The position numbers were made by a program, and so were the translations under genes. Below are positions 8,521-18,100 of a stretch of 64,000 nt of DNA, piece after piece. How positions within the stretch are numbered: the stretch's first letter is position 1; every line of letters starts with the position of its first letter. Below the pieces are notes generated by a model, which was given only the letters and a program-made list of their open reading frames with translations, searched no databases and was not told the DNA's origin. Origin of the DNA: Planctomycetota bacterium (lineage in GTDB: Bacteria > Planctomycetota > UBA1135 > UBA2386); contig JACKIB010000004.1 of the NCBI GenBank assembly GCA_020638695.1, forward strand, positions 186,001-250,000. The letters are read 5' to 3'.

Positions 8521-10386
8521 ATGTGCGGGATCAACGGCATCTTCTGTCTGCAGCGTACCGCACCAGTCGAACGCGACCTGGTCGTCGCGATGTCCGACAC
8601 CCTGCGTCACCGTGGACCGGACGGCGAGGGCCACCGCGTCGCGGCCGGCTACGGGCTAGGGCACCGGCGCCTGGCGATCGTCGACTTGGTTTCCGGGGCG
8701 CAGCCGATGGGCGACGCCGCGGGTGAGGTCTGGGTCACCTTCAACGGCGAGATCTACAACCACGAGGAGCTGCGCCGCGAGTTGGAGGCCGCGGGTCACC
8801 GGTTCCGCACCCGCTCCGACACCGAGGTGTTGGTGTACGGCTACCGCGAGTGGGGGACCGCGCTGGCCAGTCGGCTGTTCGGGATGTTCGCATTCGCGAT
8901 CGTCGACCAGCGCGACCACTCGCTCTACCTGGCCCGCGACCGGATGGGGCAGAAGCCGCTGTACTGGATGCAGCACGCCGGTCAGGTGCTGTTCGCCTCG
9001 GAGATCAAGGCGCTGCTCGCGGTGCCCGGGGTGCCGCGCCGACTCGACCCGGTGGCGCTCGGCGAGTACCTGTGCCTGAGCTACGTGCCGGATCCGCGGA
9101 GCATCTTCGCGGACGTCCACAAGTTGCCGCCCGCGACCTGGATGTTGGTCCGTGACGGACGCTTCGAGAGCAGAGAATACTGGTCTCCCCAGCTCCGCGC
9201 CGGTGCATCCGATGGCACCACGCCGAGTCTTCACGATCAGCAGCAGGAGCTGCTCGATCGGCTCGATGTGGCAGTGCGCCGCCGGCTGATGTCCGACGTG
9301 CCGCTCGGTGCGTTCCTGTCGGGTGGGGTGGACAGCTTCGCGGTGGTCGACAGCATGAGCCGGGTCGGCCCGGGCGAGGTGCTGGCCTGCACGGTCGGGT
9401 TCGACGTGCCCGAATACGACGAACGCGTGTTCGCTCGCCAGGCGGCGCAGGCCTGTCGCGCGCACCTGTTCGAGGATGTGCTGAAGGTCGAGGACATGCT
9501 CGATCTCGACTGGTTCACCGAAGTGTTCGACGAGCCGTTCGCCGACGCCTCGGCGATTCCGACCTACCACGTCAGCCGCATCGCCCGTAGCCACGTCACG
9601 GTGGCGCTGTCCGGCGACGGTGGTGACGAGAACTTCGCCGGGTATCGCCGCTACAAGTTCGACGCCGAGGAGAACCGCCTGCGCCGCCTACTGCCCGGAG
9701 CCGCCTGGCGCGGCCTCGGTGCGCTGTACCCCAAGCTCGACTTCCTGCCCCGCTGGTTGCGCTACAAGCGCACCCTGCAGAATCTCGGCTGTTCGCCCGA
9801 CGAGGCGTACGCTCGGTCGGTGAGCGCAGCGTTGCCCGAGGACGTGTTGCCGCTGCTCCGTCCGGCGTGGCGGGCCGACGATCCGCTCGGGGCAGTGCGC
9901 GCCGCCCACCGTGAGGCCGAGGGTTGCCATCCGCTGCAGCGCTGTGCGCTCGCCGACCGCCGCACGACCTTGCCCGGCGACATCTTGACGAAGGTGGACC
10001 GCGCCTCGATGGCGGTGTCGCTGGAGGTTCGCTCGCCGTTCCTCGACCACCAACTGGTCGAGTTCGCCGCCGATCTGAGTTACGACCGCAAGCTGCTCGA
10101 TGGCGCCAGCAAGGGTTTTCTGAAGGAGGCGCTGGTCGGTCGACTCGGTCGTCAGGCGCTCAACCGGCCCAAGCGCGGTTTCGCGGTGCCGCTGGCGTTG
10201 TGGATGCGCGGTAGCCTCGGCGATGCGCTCGGGGCGGCACTCGCCGACGGGCCGTTGGGACAGTTGCTGGAAGTCGAACGCGCTCGGCGTTTGCTGGACG
10301 AACACCGCCGCGGTGCCCGCGACCGCAGCCGCATCCTCTGGGCGCTGCTGGTCCTGCACCGCTTCCTCAACAGGTGGGCCGGGTGA
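8521..10386 (+). CDS. Asparagine-synthase-like glutamine amidotransferase of the exosortase locus
   Basis: A 621-residue class II amidotransferase. Cys2 (MCGI) is the N-terminal nucleophile of the glutaminase domain (about 1-210, with RHRGPDG and FNGEIYNHEEL). The synthetase domain follows with the PP-loop SGGVDS (about residue 267). The protein resembles the amidotransferases found in exosortase A gene clusters (TIGR03108-like), which are thought to amidate a sugar acid or peptide unit of the exopolysaccharide; free asparagine synthesis is the alternative. The start has no strong Shine-Dalgarno sequence, and 33 bp upstream ends a 182-bp palindromic repeat. Its TGA overlaps the GTG of the next gene. 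Confidence 0.88.
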   Translation: MCGINGIFCLQRTAPVERDLVVAMSDTLRHRGPDGEGHRVAAGYGLGHRRLAIVDLVSGAQPMGDAAGEVWVTFNGEIYNHEELRRELEAAGHRFRTRSDTEVLVYGYREWGTALASRLFGMFAFAIVDQRDHSLYLARDRMGQKPLYWMQHAGQVLFASEIKALLAVPGVPRRLDPVALGEYLCLSYVPDPRSIFADVHKLPPATWMLVRDGRFESREYWSPQLRAGASDGTTPSLHDQQQELLDRLDVAVRRRLMSDVPLGAFLSGGVDSFAVVDSMSRVGPGEVLACTVGFDVPEYDERVFARQAAQACRAHLFEDVLKVEDMLDLDWFTEVFDEPFADASAIPTYHVSRIARSHVTVALSGDGGDENFAGYRRYKFDAEENRLRRLLPGAAWRGLGALYPKLDFLPRWLRYKRTLQNLGCSPDEAYARSVSAALPEDVLPLLRPAWRADDPLGAVRAAHREAEGCHPLQRCALADRRTTLPGDILTKVDRASMAVSLEVRSPFLDHQLVEFAADLSYDRKLLDGASKGFLKEALVGRLGRQALNRPKRGFAVPLALWMRGSLGDALGAALADGPLGQLLEVERARRLLDEHRRGARDRSRILWALLVLHRFLNRWAG

Positions 10387-11543
10387 CCGGGCAGATCCTC
10401 ACGTTCACGAACCTGTTTCCGTCGGCGGTGCGTCCGCACCACGGACGGTTCGTGCAGGACAGAATGCAACGCGTCGCCGTGGCGGCGGGCCTCGACTGGC
10501 AAGTGGTCTGTCCGGTGCCGCGCGTGCCCTGGCTGCTGCGCCGCCGCGCCGACCGAGCGCTTGCGGCCATGCCGCCCCGCGAGCTGGTCGATGGGGTGCC
10601 GGTGCACAACGTGCACTACCTCCACCTTCCCGGGATGTCGCGTGCCCGACAGGCTGCGCGGGTGGCGCGGGCCTGCATGCCGGTGGTGCGCGAACTGAGC
10701 CGTGGTCGTCCGACCGTACTCGATGCTCACTACCTGTACCCCGACGGGGTCGCGGCGCTACACATCGCCCGTGCGCTGCAGTTGCCCTGCGTGGTTACCG
10801 CGCGCGGCTCCGACGTCAACGTGCTCGCCGAGATCCCGGTGATCCGCGAGCAGGTGCGGTCGACCATGCACGACGCGGCGCGGTTGTTCGCAGTGAGCTC
10901 GGCCCTGAGCGGCCGATTCGCCGACGTGCTCGGCAATGGGTCACGGGTCGAGACGGTGCGCAACGGGGTCGATCTGGAGCTGTATCGCCCTGGCGACCGG
11001 GCCGCCGCGCGCCGGGCTCTGGGGTTGCCGGGCGATCGGCAGGTGGTGCTCGGGGTCGGGCGTTTGGTCGAAGGCAAGGGGTTCCACCATGCCGCCGCAG
11101 CCCTGGCGGGACTCGGTGGCGATGCGGTGTTGGCGCTGGTGGGGGACGGACCGGAGCGCGAGCGCATCGCCGGGCTGCTCGCTCCGCAACGCCTGTGCTT
11201 GCTCGGTGCACGCCCGCGCGATCAGGTCATCCTGGCGTACCAGGCGAGCGACCTGCTGGTTCTGCCGACCTACCGCGAGGGCTGGCCGAACGTCGTCACC
11301 GAGGCCTTGGCCTGCGGGCTCTCGGTCGTGGCGAGTGCGGTCGGCGGGATCCCGGAGATCCTCGCCGACGATCGGGTGGGCGCGTTGGTTCCCCCGGGCG
11401 ATACGGAAGCGCTGCAGGTTGCGCTACAACGGTTCCTGGCGGCACCGCCGGATCCTCGCTTGGCCCGTGCGCTGGCCGAGCGCTACTCCTGGGACGATAC
11501 CGTCCAACGGCTGTCCGCGTTGTTCCGCGACCTCGTGACGTGA
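10383..11543 (+). CDS. GT4-family glycosyltransferase
   Basis: A cytoplasmic retaining glycosyltransferase expected to add a sugar to the lipid-linked exopolysaccharide repeat. The GTG at 10383 overlaps the previous stop (GTGA) and gives 386 residues; a GTG 9 bp earlier is also possible. The N-terminal acceptor domain contains TARGSDVN. The C-terminal donor domain has GVGRLVEGKGFHHAA, the VGDGPER turn, and the E-x7-E region PTYREGWPNVVTEALACG, the hallmark of GT4 enzymes. It lies in tandem with a second GT4 gene, also by a 4-bp overlap, and probably acts in the same assembly line. Sugar specificity cannot be read. Confidence 0.87.
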   Translation: MTGQILTFTNLFPSAVRPHHGRFVQDRMQRVAVAAGLDWQVVCPVPRVPWLLRRRADRALAAMPPRELVDGVPVHNVHYLHLPGMSRARQAARVARACMPVVRELSRGRPTVLDAHYLYPDGVAALHIARALQLPCVVTARGSDVNVLAEIPVIREQVRSTMHDAARLFAVSSALSGRFADVLGNGSRVETVRNGVDLELYRPGDRAAARRALGLPGDRQVVLGVGRLVEGKGFHHAAAALAGLGGDAVLALVGDGPERERIAGLLAPQRLCLLGARPRDQVILAYQASDLLVLPTYREGWPNVVTEALACGLSVVASAVGGIPEILADDRVGALVPPGDTEALQVALQRFLAAPPDPRLARALAERYSWDDTVQRLSALFRDLVT

Positions 11544-12796
11544 GCTACCGCATCCTCTACCACCACCGCATCCGCGCCGACGACGGGCAGGCCGTGCACG
11601 TCCGCGAGATGATCCGCGCCCTGCGCGCGGCGGGTCACACGGTGGCGGAGTGCGCGCTGGTGCCGAAGACCGCGTCGGTCGACGCGCCGGTGGCCGCCGT
11701 GCAGGGAGCGGCAGTCGCCGCCCCGTCGAACGGCTCGGTCAACGGCACCGCAAACGGGGTGGTGCGGGGTGCGGCGTCGTCCCGTCGTCCGGGCAGCATC
11801 TGGAACCACGTGTCGCTGCCACGGCCGGCGATCGAATGCCTCGAGGTGCTCTACTCGCGACGCGGCGCGGCGATGATCGCGGCCGCTGCCGCGCGGCAGC
11901 AGCCGGACTTCGTCTACGAACGCCACGCGCTGCACTGTCGCGCGGGTCTGCTCGCCAAGCGGCGGCTCGGCGTTCCGCTGCTGCTCGAAGTCAACTCGCC
12001 GATGTGCGACGAGATGGAGAAGCTGGGACTGCTGCGCTTCGCGCGTCGTGCGCGCAAGACCGAGCGAGAGGTGCTGGCCGGCGCCGACCGGGTACTGGCA
12101 GTGTCCGACGTGCTGGCGGAACGCCTGATCGAACTCGGTGCGGCGCGCGACCGAGTGCGGGTGATCCGCAACGGTGCGGAGCCGAGCCGGTTCTCCGCGG
12201 AGGCGGTGGCCGAGGGTCGCCGGCTGCGCGGGGAACTGGGCCTCGGGGATCAGGTGCTGGTGATCGGGTTCATCGGGTTCATGCGACCGTGGCACCGACT
12301 CGACATGGTGGTCGAAGCGCTGGCGGCCTTGTCGCGCCAGGATGTGCACTTCGTGGTGCTCGGCGAAGGGCCGGCGCTCCCCGAGCTGTTGGAGCTCGCA
12401 CGGGCCCGCGGCGTCGCCGATCGCGTGCACGCGCTCGGCGCCGTGCCGGGAGAGGCCGTAGCGTCGGTGTGCACCGCATTCGACGTCGCGCTGGTGCCCG
12501 CGATCAACGGCTACGCCTCGCCGCTGAAGCTGTTCGATTCGCTGGCCGCGGGTGTCGCGACGCTCGCGGTCGACCAGCCGAACATCCGTGAGCTGATCGA
12601 CGACGGCCGCACCGGAGTGTTGTTCGCGCCGGGCGACACCGCCGCGTTCACCAGCAAGCTCGCCGAGCTGGCCGCCGATCCGGCGCGCACGCGCGCGCTC
12701 GGCGCGGCCGGCCGCGCGGCGCTGTCAGAGCACGACTGGACCTGGCGTGGCAGCGCGCGGCGGGTGATCGAGTGTTTCGAGGAGCTGCGCCGATGA
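11540..12796 (+). CDS. GT4-family glycosyltransferase with low-complexity insert
   Basis: A second retaining glycosyltransferase, 418 residues from GTG 11540 (GTGA overlap). The protein starts at YHHRIRADDGQAVHVREMI, a typical opening of GT4 enzymes in exosortase clusters. An insert of about 40 residues (about 48-88) is rich in Ala, Val, Ser, Asn and Gly and looks like an unstructured linker; it is absent from most relatives as far as I know. The donor half shows GFIGFMRPWHRLD, the LGEGPAL turn and the NGYASPLKLFDSLAAG region carrying the conserved acidic/Lys site. The usual E-x7-E is weak here (NGYASPLKLFD), so the donor site may differ. Confidence 0.85.
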   Translation: MSYRILYHHRIRADDGQAVHVREMIRALRAAGHTVAECALVPKTASVDAPVAAVQGAAVAAPSNGSVNGTANGVVRGAASSRRPGSIWNHVSLPRPAIECLEVLYSRRGAAMIAAAAARQQPDFVYERHALHCRAGLLAKRRLGVPLLLEVNSPMCDEMEKLGLLRFARRARKTEREVLAGADRVLAVSDVLAERLIELGAARDRVRVIRNGAEPSRFSAEAVAEGRRLRGELGLGDQVLVIGFIGFMRPWHRLDMVVEALAALSRQDVHFVVLGEGPALPELLELARARGVADRVHALGAVPGEAVASVCTAFDVALVPAINGYASPLKLFDSLAAGVATLAVDQPNIRELIDDGRTGVLFAPGDTAAFTSKLAELAADPARTRALGAAGRAALSEHDWTWRGSARRVIECFEELRR

Positions 12797-13644
12797 GGCT
12801 GTTCCTCGCCTGCTACCTGCCGCTCGCTATCGCCTACGGGGACACCTGGGTGTGGATCTGGGATCGCTGGATGCAGGGTGAGTACTACTCGCACGGTCCG
12901 TTGCTGCCGATCGTCGCCGTGTTCGTGGTGCTCAACCAACGCACGCGATGGACCGAGCAACCGGCGACGCCCGATCGCCGCGGTTGGTGGCTGCTCGGCC
13001 TCGGTCTGTTGCTGCGCTTTGCCGGCGCCGCGCAGACCGTCGACTCGCTGTCTGCCGCCAGCCTCATGCCGTCGATCGCCGGGCTGGTGCAGTTGACCGT
13101 CGGCTGGCGGCGGCTGGTCTCGCTGCTGCCGGTTATCGGCTTGTTGGCGCTCGCGACGCCGATGCCGATGGATCTGACCGGGCGGGTCGCGTTCGAGCTC
13201 AAGGAAGTATCGATCCGCGGCGCGCTGGCGATCTGCGAGATGGTCGACCTCGGCGTGTTCCGCCACGGCGCGAACATCAAGGTGCCTGGCCAAGCGGTGA
13301 TGCTGCCGGTGGCCGACGCGTGTGGTGGCCTGCGCTCGCTGCTGGCGCTTTCGACGTTGGGCTACTGCCTGGCGTTCTTCATGGGCTCCAGCAGCTTCAA
13401 GCGCCGCGCGGTGATCATCCTGCTGACCGTGCCCTTGGCTGCCGGCGTCAACATCCTGCGGATCGTCGGGCTGTGCGTCATGGCCAAGCGCGTCGACGTG
13501 TACTATGCGGGGGGAACCGGCCACACGATCATGAACCTCTCGGCTTGGGTGGTGAACATCGGCATCCTGTTGCTGGTGGACTCGCTGCTCGAGCGCGGTC
13601 GCCCGGGTCGGCGCCCCCTGGTCGCGCAGGAGGCGCGGGCATGA
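12793..13644 (+). CDS. xrt: Exosortase, membrane transpeptidase-like protein
   Basis: Exosortases cut and transfer exported proteins that carry a C-terminal PEP-CTERM-type signal. This 283-residue protein has about eight membrane segments. The three expected catalytic residues are all visible: Cys177 in ADACGGLRSL, Arg223 in NILRI and His244 in GTGHTIMN. The usual ACSGLRS motif has Gly at the Ser position here. The ATG at 12793 overlaps the glycosyltransferase stop (ATGA). Unlike XrtA of proteobacteria it lacks a fused EpsI domain; EpsI is the next gene. Which exosortase subfamily it belongs to cannot be settled by eye, and no substrate with a sorting tail is seen in the window. Confidence 0.88.
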   Translation: MRLFLACYLPLAIAYGDTWVWIWDRWMQGEYYSHGPLLPIVAVFVVLNQRTRWTEQPATPDRRGWWLLGLGLLLRFAGAAQTVDSLSAASLMPSIAGLVQLTVGWRRLVSLLPVIGLLALATPMPMDLTGRVAFELKEVSIRGALAICEMVDLGVFRHGANIKVPGQAVMLPVADACGGLRSLLALSTLGYCLAFFMGSSSFKRRAVIILLTVPLAAGVNILRIVGLCVMAKRVDVYYAGGTGHTIMNLSAWVVNIGILLLVDSLLERGRPGRRPLVAQEARA

Positions 13645-14285
13645 TTCGGGTGCCGGTCAAGTCGAGCGTCGCGTTGTGGCTGCTGGCGCCGCTCATGCTC
13701 TCGTTGAGCGTGGTGCGGCCGCCGAATCCGCGCAGCGACCGAGCGAGTCGGCTGCCGACCGAGCTCGGCGGGTTCCACCTGAAGAAGCGGATGGCCATCA
13801 CCGCCAACATGGAGCGGCTGCTCGGCACGCGTGACGTCGCCTGGTGGGTGTTCGCCGACGCCGCCGGGCACGAGTCGTACGTGACGATGGTGTTCCACGA
13901 CAGCAACTGGAAGAGTCTGCACCCGCCGCACATCTGCATCCGCGGGTCGAACTTCAACATCGACCAGGACGGTGCGATGCAGGTCGGGCTCGACGATGGG
14001 CGGAAGATCGAGGTCGGCCGGTTGCGCGCCACGGTGCAGAATGACCCGAGCCGTGACTACCTGAGCTACTTCGCGTTCGTCGGCAAGGACTTCGTGACGC
14101 CGAGCTTCTTCAAGTTCTACCTGCAGCACGCCCCGCGAGCCTTGGTGCGCAGTTCGACCTCCGGGTTCCTGTTGCGGGTCGAGTCGTTCATCGGCAAGGA
14201 CGGTCCCGCGGCGACCGAGCAGCGCTGCCTGAGCCTGTTCCGCGCCGCACTGCCGGCCGGCGAGCGGCTAGTGGGCGTGCGGTGA
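13641..14285 (+). CDS. EpsI-like protein (DUF3485), exosortase partner
   Basis: A 214-residue protein with an N-terminal hydrophobic segment (about 7-25) and a periplasmic domain. The sequence HPPHICIRGSNFNI corresponds to the HRPExCLPGxGW-like core of EpsI/DUF3485 proteins, which occur either fused to exosortases or next to them. The role is unknown; it is essential for methanolan synthesis in Methylobacillus (known from that system). The start overlaps the exosortase stop (ATGA) and the stop overlaps the deacetylase start (GTGA), so the three genes are tightly coupled. The split arrangement is the point that sets this locus apart from classic XrtA-EpsI fusions. Confidence 0.82.
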   Translation: MIRVPVKSSVALWLLAPLMLSLSVVRPPNPRSDRASRLPTELGGFHLKKRMAITANMERLLGTRDVAWWVFADAAGHESYVTMVFHDSNWKSLHPPHICIRGSNFNIDQDGAMQVGLDDGRKIEVGRLRATVQNDPSRDYLSYFAFVGKDFVTPSFFKFYLQHAPRALVRSSTSGFLLRVESFIGKDGPAATEQRCLSLFRAALPAGERLVGVR

Positions 14286-15157
14286 AGCACGCGCTGTCGA
14301 TCGACGTCGAGGACTGGTTCCAGGTCCTCAACATGGCGCAGTTGATCGATCGCGCCGACTGGGAGCGATTCGAACTCCGCTGCGCGGACTCGACGCGGGT
14401 GTTCCTGGACCTGCTGGCGGCACACGACGCGCGGGCCACGTTCTTCTTCCTCGGCTGGATCGCCGAGCGGCTGCCGGAGTTGGTGCGCGAAGTGGTGGCC
14501 GCCGGCCACGAGATCGGCTCGCACGGCTACGACCACAAGGTGCTACCGGAGCTCGGCGCCGAGGGTTTCGCCGCCGATCTGGCGCGCACCAACGCGGTGC
14601 TCCAGCAGGTCGCGGGAGTGCGGCCGATCGCGTTCCGCGCCTGCACTTGGTCGGTTACCGAACGCACCCCGTGGGCGCTGCCGGCGCTGGCGGCCGCCGG
14701 TTTCCGACTCGACAGCTCGATCTACCCGGTCCGGCACCCGGACTACGGGGTGCCCGACGCGCCGACCTCGCCGTACCGGATCGCCACGCCGGCCGGCGAG
14801 CTGGTGGAGTTTCCGCCGCTGACACTGAGCAAGCTCGGCCGGCGGCTGCCGGTCGGCGGCGGCGGCTACCTGCGCTTGTTCCCGGTGCGACTGCTGCGGC
14901 TCGGGCTCGCGCAACAAGAGCGTGGCGGCTGGCCCGGGTGCATCTACCTCCATCCGTGGGAACTCGACCCGGAGCAACCACGGCAACCGCTGGGCGGCCT
15001 GCGTGGCTTCCGCCACTACGTCAACCTCAAGCGCACTGGCAAGAAGCTCACCGCGCTGTTGCAGCGCCACCGTTTCGTGGGGCTGAGCGAGGCGCTCGCG
15101 CCGTACGCCGACCGGCTCGCCGGCGTCGCGCCGCGCACGATGTTCCGGGCTGGGTGA
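14282..15157 (+). CDS. Polysaccharide deacetylase of exosortase loci
   Basis: A NodB-type carbohydrate esterase (CE4) predicted to remove acetyl groups from the exopolysaccharide or its precursor. In 291 residues the metal site is visible: Asp8 and Asp11 in SIDVEDWF, and His81 and His85 in GSHGYDHK. The RACTW segment supplies the conserved Arg loop, and LHPWELDPEQPR near the C terminus is the DUF3473-type tail of the XrtA-associated deacetylase family (TIGR03006-like). No signal peptide is present, so action is cytoplasmic or at the membrane. It is the last gene of the + strand cluster and converges on the TPR gene 24 bp away. Confidence 0.9.
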   Translation: MKHALSIDVEDWFQVLNMAQLIDRADWERFELRCADSTRVFLDLLAAHDARATFFFLGWIAERLPELVREVVAAGHEIGSHGYDHKVLPELGAEGFAADLARTNAVLQQVAGVRPIAFRACTWSVTERTPWALPALAAAGFRLDSSIYPVRHPDYGVPDAPTSPYRIATPAGELVEFPPLTLSKLGRRLPVGGGGYLRLFPVRLLRLGLAQQERGGWPGCIYLHPWELDPEQPRQPLGGLRGFRHYVNLKRTGKKLTALLQRHRFVGLSEALAPYADRLAGVAPRTMFRAG

Positions 15158-15181
15158 CTCGCGAGTTCGTGCCGGCCCTGA

Positions 15182-18100
15182 CTACCCGAGGGTCTCGAGC
15201 ACGAGCCGCGCGGCGGCGACGTAGGGTGACTTCGGGTAGTCGGTCTGCAACTTCGCCAACAGCGCCTTGGCTTCCTCTGTGCCCTTGGCGTTGTGGCACG
15301 CGATCAAGGCCTGGGCGCGGAAGAACAGGTGGATCCCGTCGACCTGCGGAGCGGCCTGTGCCATCGAGTGCGCGGCGGGCAGATAGGTGCCGAGCCGCAG
15401 CTGCACGAGTCCGAGCGACAGCTTGGACGCGGTTCCCAGACCGCGCTTCGAAATGAGCTTGCCGCCCTTCTCGATCAGGGTGCCGGCACGGGCCAGCAGC
15501 TGCAGCAGCGTGTCGAGTGCAGCCGGGCTGTCCATGTACTTGGGCATCCACAGCAACGACTTGACGCCGTCATCGATCCGGTTCAGGCGAACCAGCCAAT
15601 CGGCGCGCAGGTGCCACAGCGGCAGCAGGGAGGCGTCGCGCCGCAGGACGTCGTCGAGGTGGCCCAGGGCGCGCTCCAACCCGTGCCGGTGCCGCAAGCG
15701 GTCGAGCGTCTGCACGACCCAGTCGGTGTTGGTGTCCTTGCCGGCGGCGAAGTAGTCGAGGTGTCGAGTCAAGTACTGGCTCTCGGCGACCACCAGGCGG
15801 TGCTCGGCGTCGGCGGCTTGATCGGTGCCCTTCAGTCTCGCCACCTGCTGTTCCATGCTGCGCAGCACGAAGTGCAGCGGTGCGCCGTGGATCTCCCCGT
15901 TGCGCAGCAGGCCGATCGCTTCGGTGAGGACCTGCAGCTTGTCGGGCGCGCTGGCGGTCGGCTCGGCGCGAGCGACGGTCGCGTAGTAGGTCTCGAGGTA
16001 CTCTTCGCGTTGCGCCTCGGGAACGCGCACTTCGATGCGCTTGAGCAGCGCCAGCGCGGTGTGCGGGTCGCCGTAGCGCGCGACGATGCCCACTTCGCGC
16101 AGCCCGATGCCGGCGATGTCGGTGTGGTTGCCCCAGAATCGCGCGGCCAGCGGCAGCAGCTTGTCGCGCACGCCGGGCAGCGCCAGCAGCTCGGCCTTGT
16201 TGCGCAGCACGGTGGCCATCAGCGCGGGGGGCACGTCCTGCCCGCCCTGCACGACGATCGCGATCATCTGCTCGATCACCCGTGAGTTGCGCAGCGCCGG
16301 GTTGCGGCTCGCGGTGAGGAACGACAGGGCGTAGCTCATCACTGGCCGGTTGGCGAGCAGTGCCTCGCGGATCCGCTCCAGCTCCATCTGGGCTTCCTGC
16401 AGCTTGCCGACCTGGGTTGCCGCGTGCGCGAGCAGGATGTGGGCCACCGGATTCTCGGGGGCCCTCCGCACCATGTCGCGCGCGCGCACCCGCGCCACCG
16501 GTGCGAAGTAGTCGCTTTCCAACAGGGCGGTGAGCACCAGCAGGTCGCGTCCGACCTTGTTGCGCAGCTCGAGCACCGCCGGGCTGCACTGGGTGGGCTT
16601 CTGCTGCAGCGCCGCGAGCGCGCACTGCGCCGCCAGGTTGTGTGGGTCTGCGGCCAGGCGCTCGCCGAGCAGCTTGATCGCGCGCTGCGGCTCCGCGGTC
16701 CCGGCCACCACGATCGAAGCGATGTCGTTCGCCACGAAACCCTCGGGCAGCGTCGGCGTGCGGTTGTCGCACAGGTCCAGCCGTGCCAAGTCGAGGGCCG
16801 CCGGGCTGCCGTCGGGGAATGCCAACGCAGCGGACAGCAGCTCGCGGGCGCGCAGCGCGTCGCCTAGGTGTAACGCCTGCCGCGCGGCGGCGACGAAGTG
16901 CACGCCGCTCCGCGCTTTCTCGAAACGCGGGTTCTGCAGCAGGTCGAGCCAGGCGCGCAGCGCCAGCCCGTGTTCGTTGGCCGTGCCCAAACTGGTCGCC
17001 AGTTCGACCAACTCGGTGGCGTGTTCCACGGTACCGAGCAGCGAGGACAGCATCCCCTCGCGGGCCAGCGGGGTGGCGTTCTCCGGGTTGAACAGCACGT
17101 AGCGGCCGAGCGCCCAGCGGATCAGCTCGCGATCGCGCGGTGATGCGCTCTCCGCGCCGCGCGACAGCTGGTGCAACGAGCGGAGCATCGCCAACACATC
17201 GCGGCGATTGGGCTCGGGCTGCGCCAGCATGGCGCGGGTCGCCAGCACCTGCATCTCGAGGTCGGCGCCGAACCGCTCGGCGGCGCGTTGGGCGAGCGTC
17301 AGCACGCGCGTGTAGTGCTTGCGCTGCAGCCAGCGGCGGGCCAGGAACCGGGTCGATTCGAGGTCCGGATCGCCGTTGAGGATCGCCTGGAAGCGCAGTG
17401 GATCGGTTGATCGCCCGTCGGCGATGCACGCCTTGGCCATCAGGTTCAGCGCGGTCTTGTCGTTGGGCCGGTCGACCAGCAACAGTCGCAAGACCTGGAT
17501 CGCCTCGCCCGGTCGATGCGCGGCGATCTGCGCTTCGGCGAGCAGGTAGATGGGGGTCTGGTTGTTCGGGAACAGCTCGCGCGCCCGTTGGGCACAACCG
17601 ATCGCGATCTGCGGGCTGCCGAGTTCCAACGCGCGGCGGGCCACCGCTATGTGTAGCGCCGGGTAGCCGCCGACTTCGTCCGGACAGTCCTTGCGCAGGC
17701 GCGCGGTGCGGTGGACCAACTCGTCGAGGTCGAGTTTGGCGGCCCCGAGCTGGGCTTCGACCAGCAGCTGCAGGGTGGCCTCGCGCTCGGGTAGGCTCGA
17801 CAGCGCGCGCTCCAGACGGCTGCTGGCCGAGACCGAGCGACCCTTGCTGATCTCGTAGCGGGCGTACTCGTGCACCGCCTGCACCGACAGCGGCAGTCTC
17901 GCCATCCAGCGCTCGAACAGTCGCGGGCGATCGCGCTCCTTGCAGTTCTGCACCAGCCGCGGGAACGCGAGTGCCAGCATCTGCTCGGTCGAGCGCCAGC
18001 CCACGGTCGCCGATTGGTCGACGAAGATGTTGAGGTGAGCCGCTGCGTCCGCCGGATCGTGCAGCAGGAGGCCCATGATCAGGTGGTGGGTGCAGTGCGG

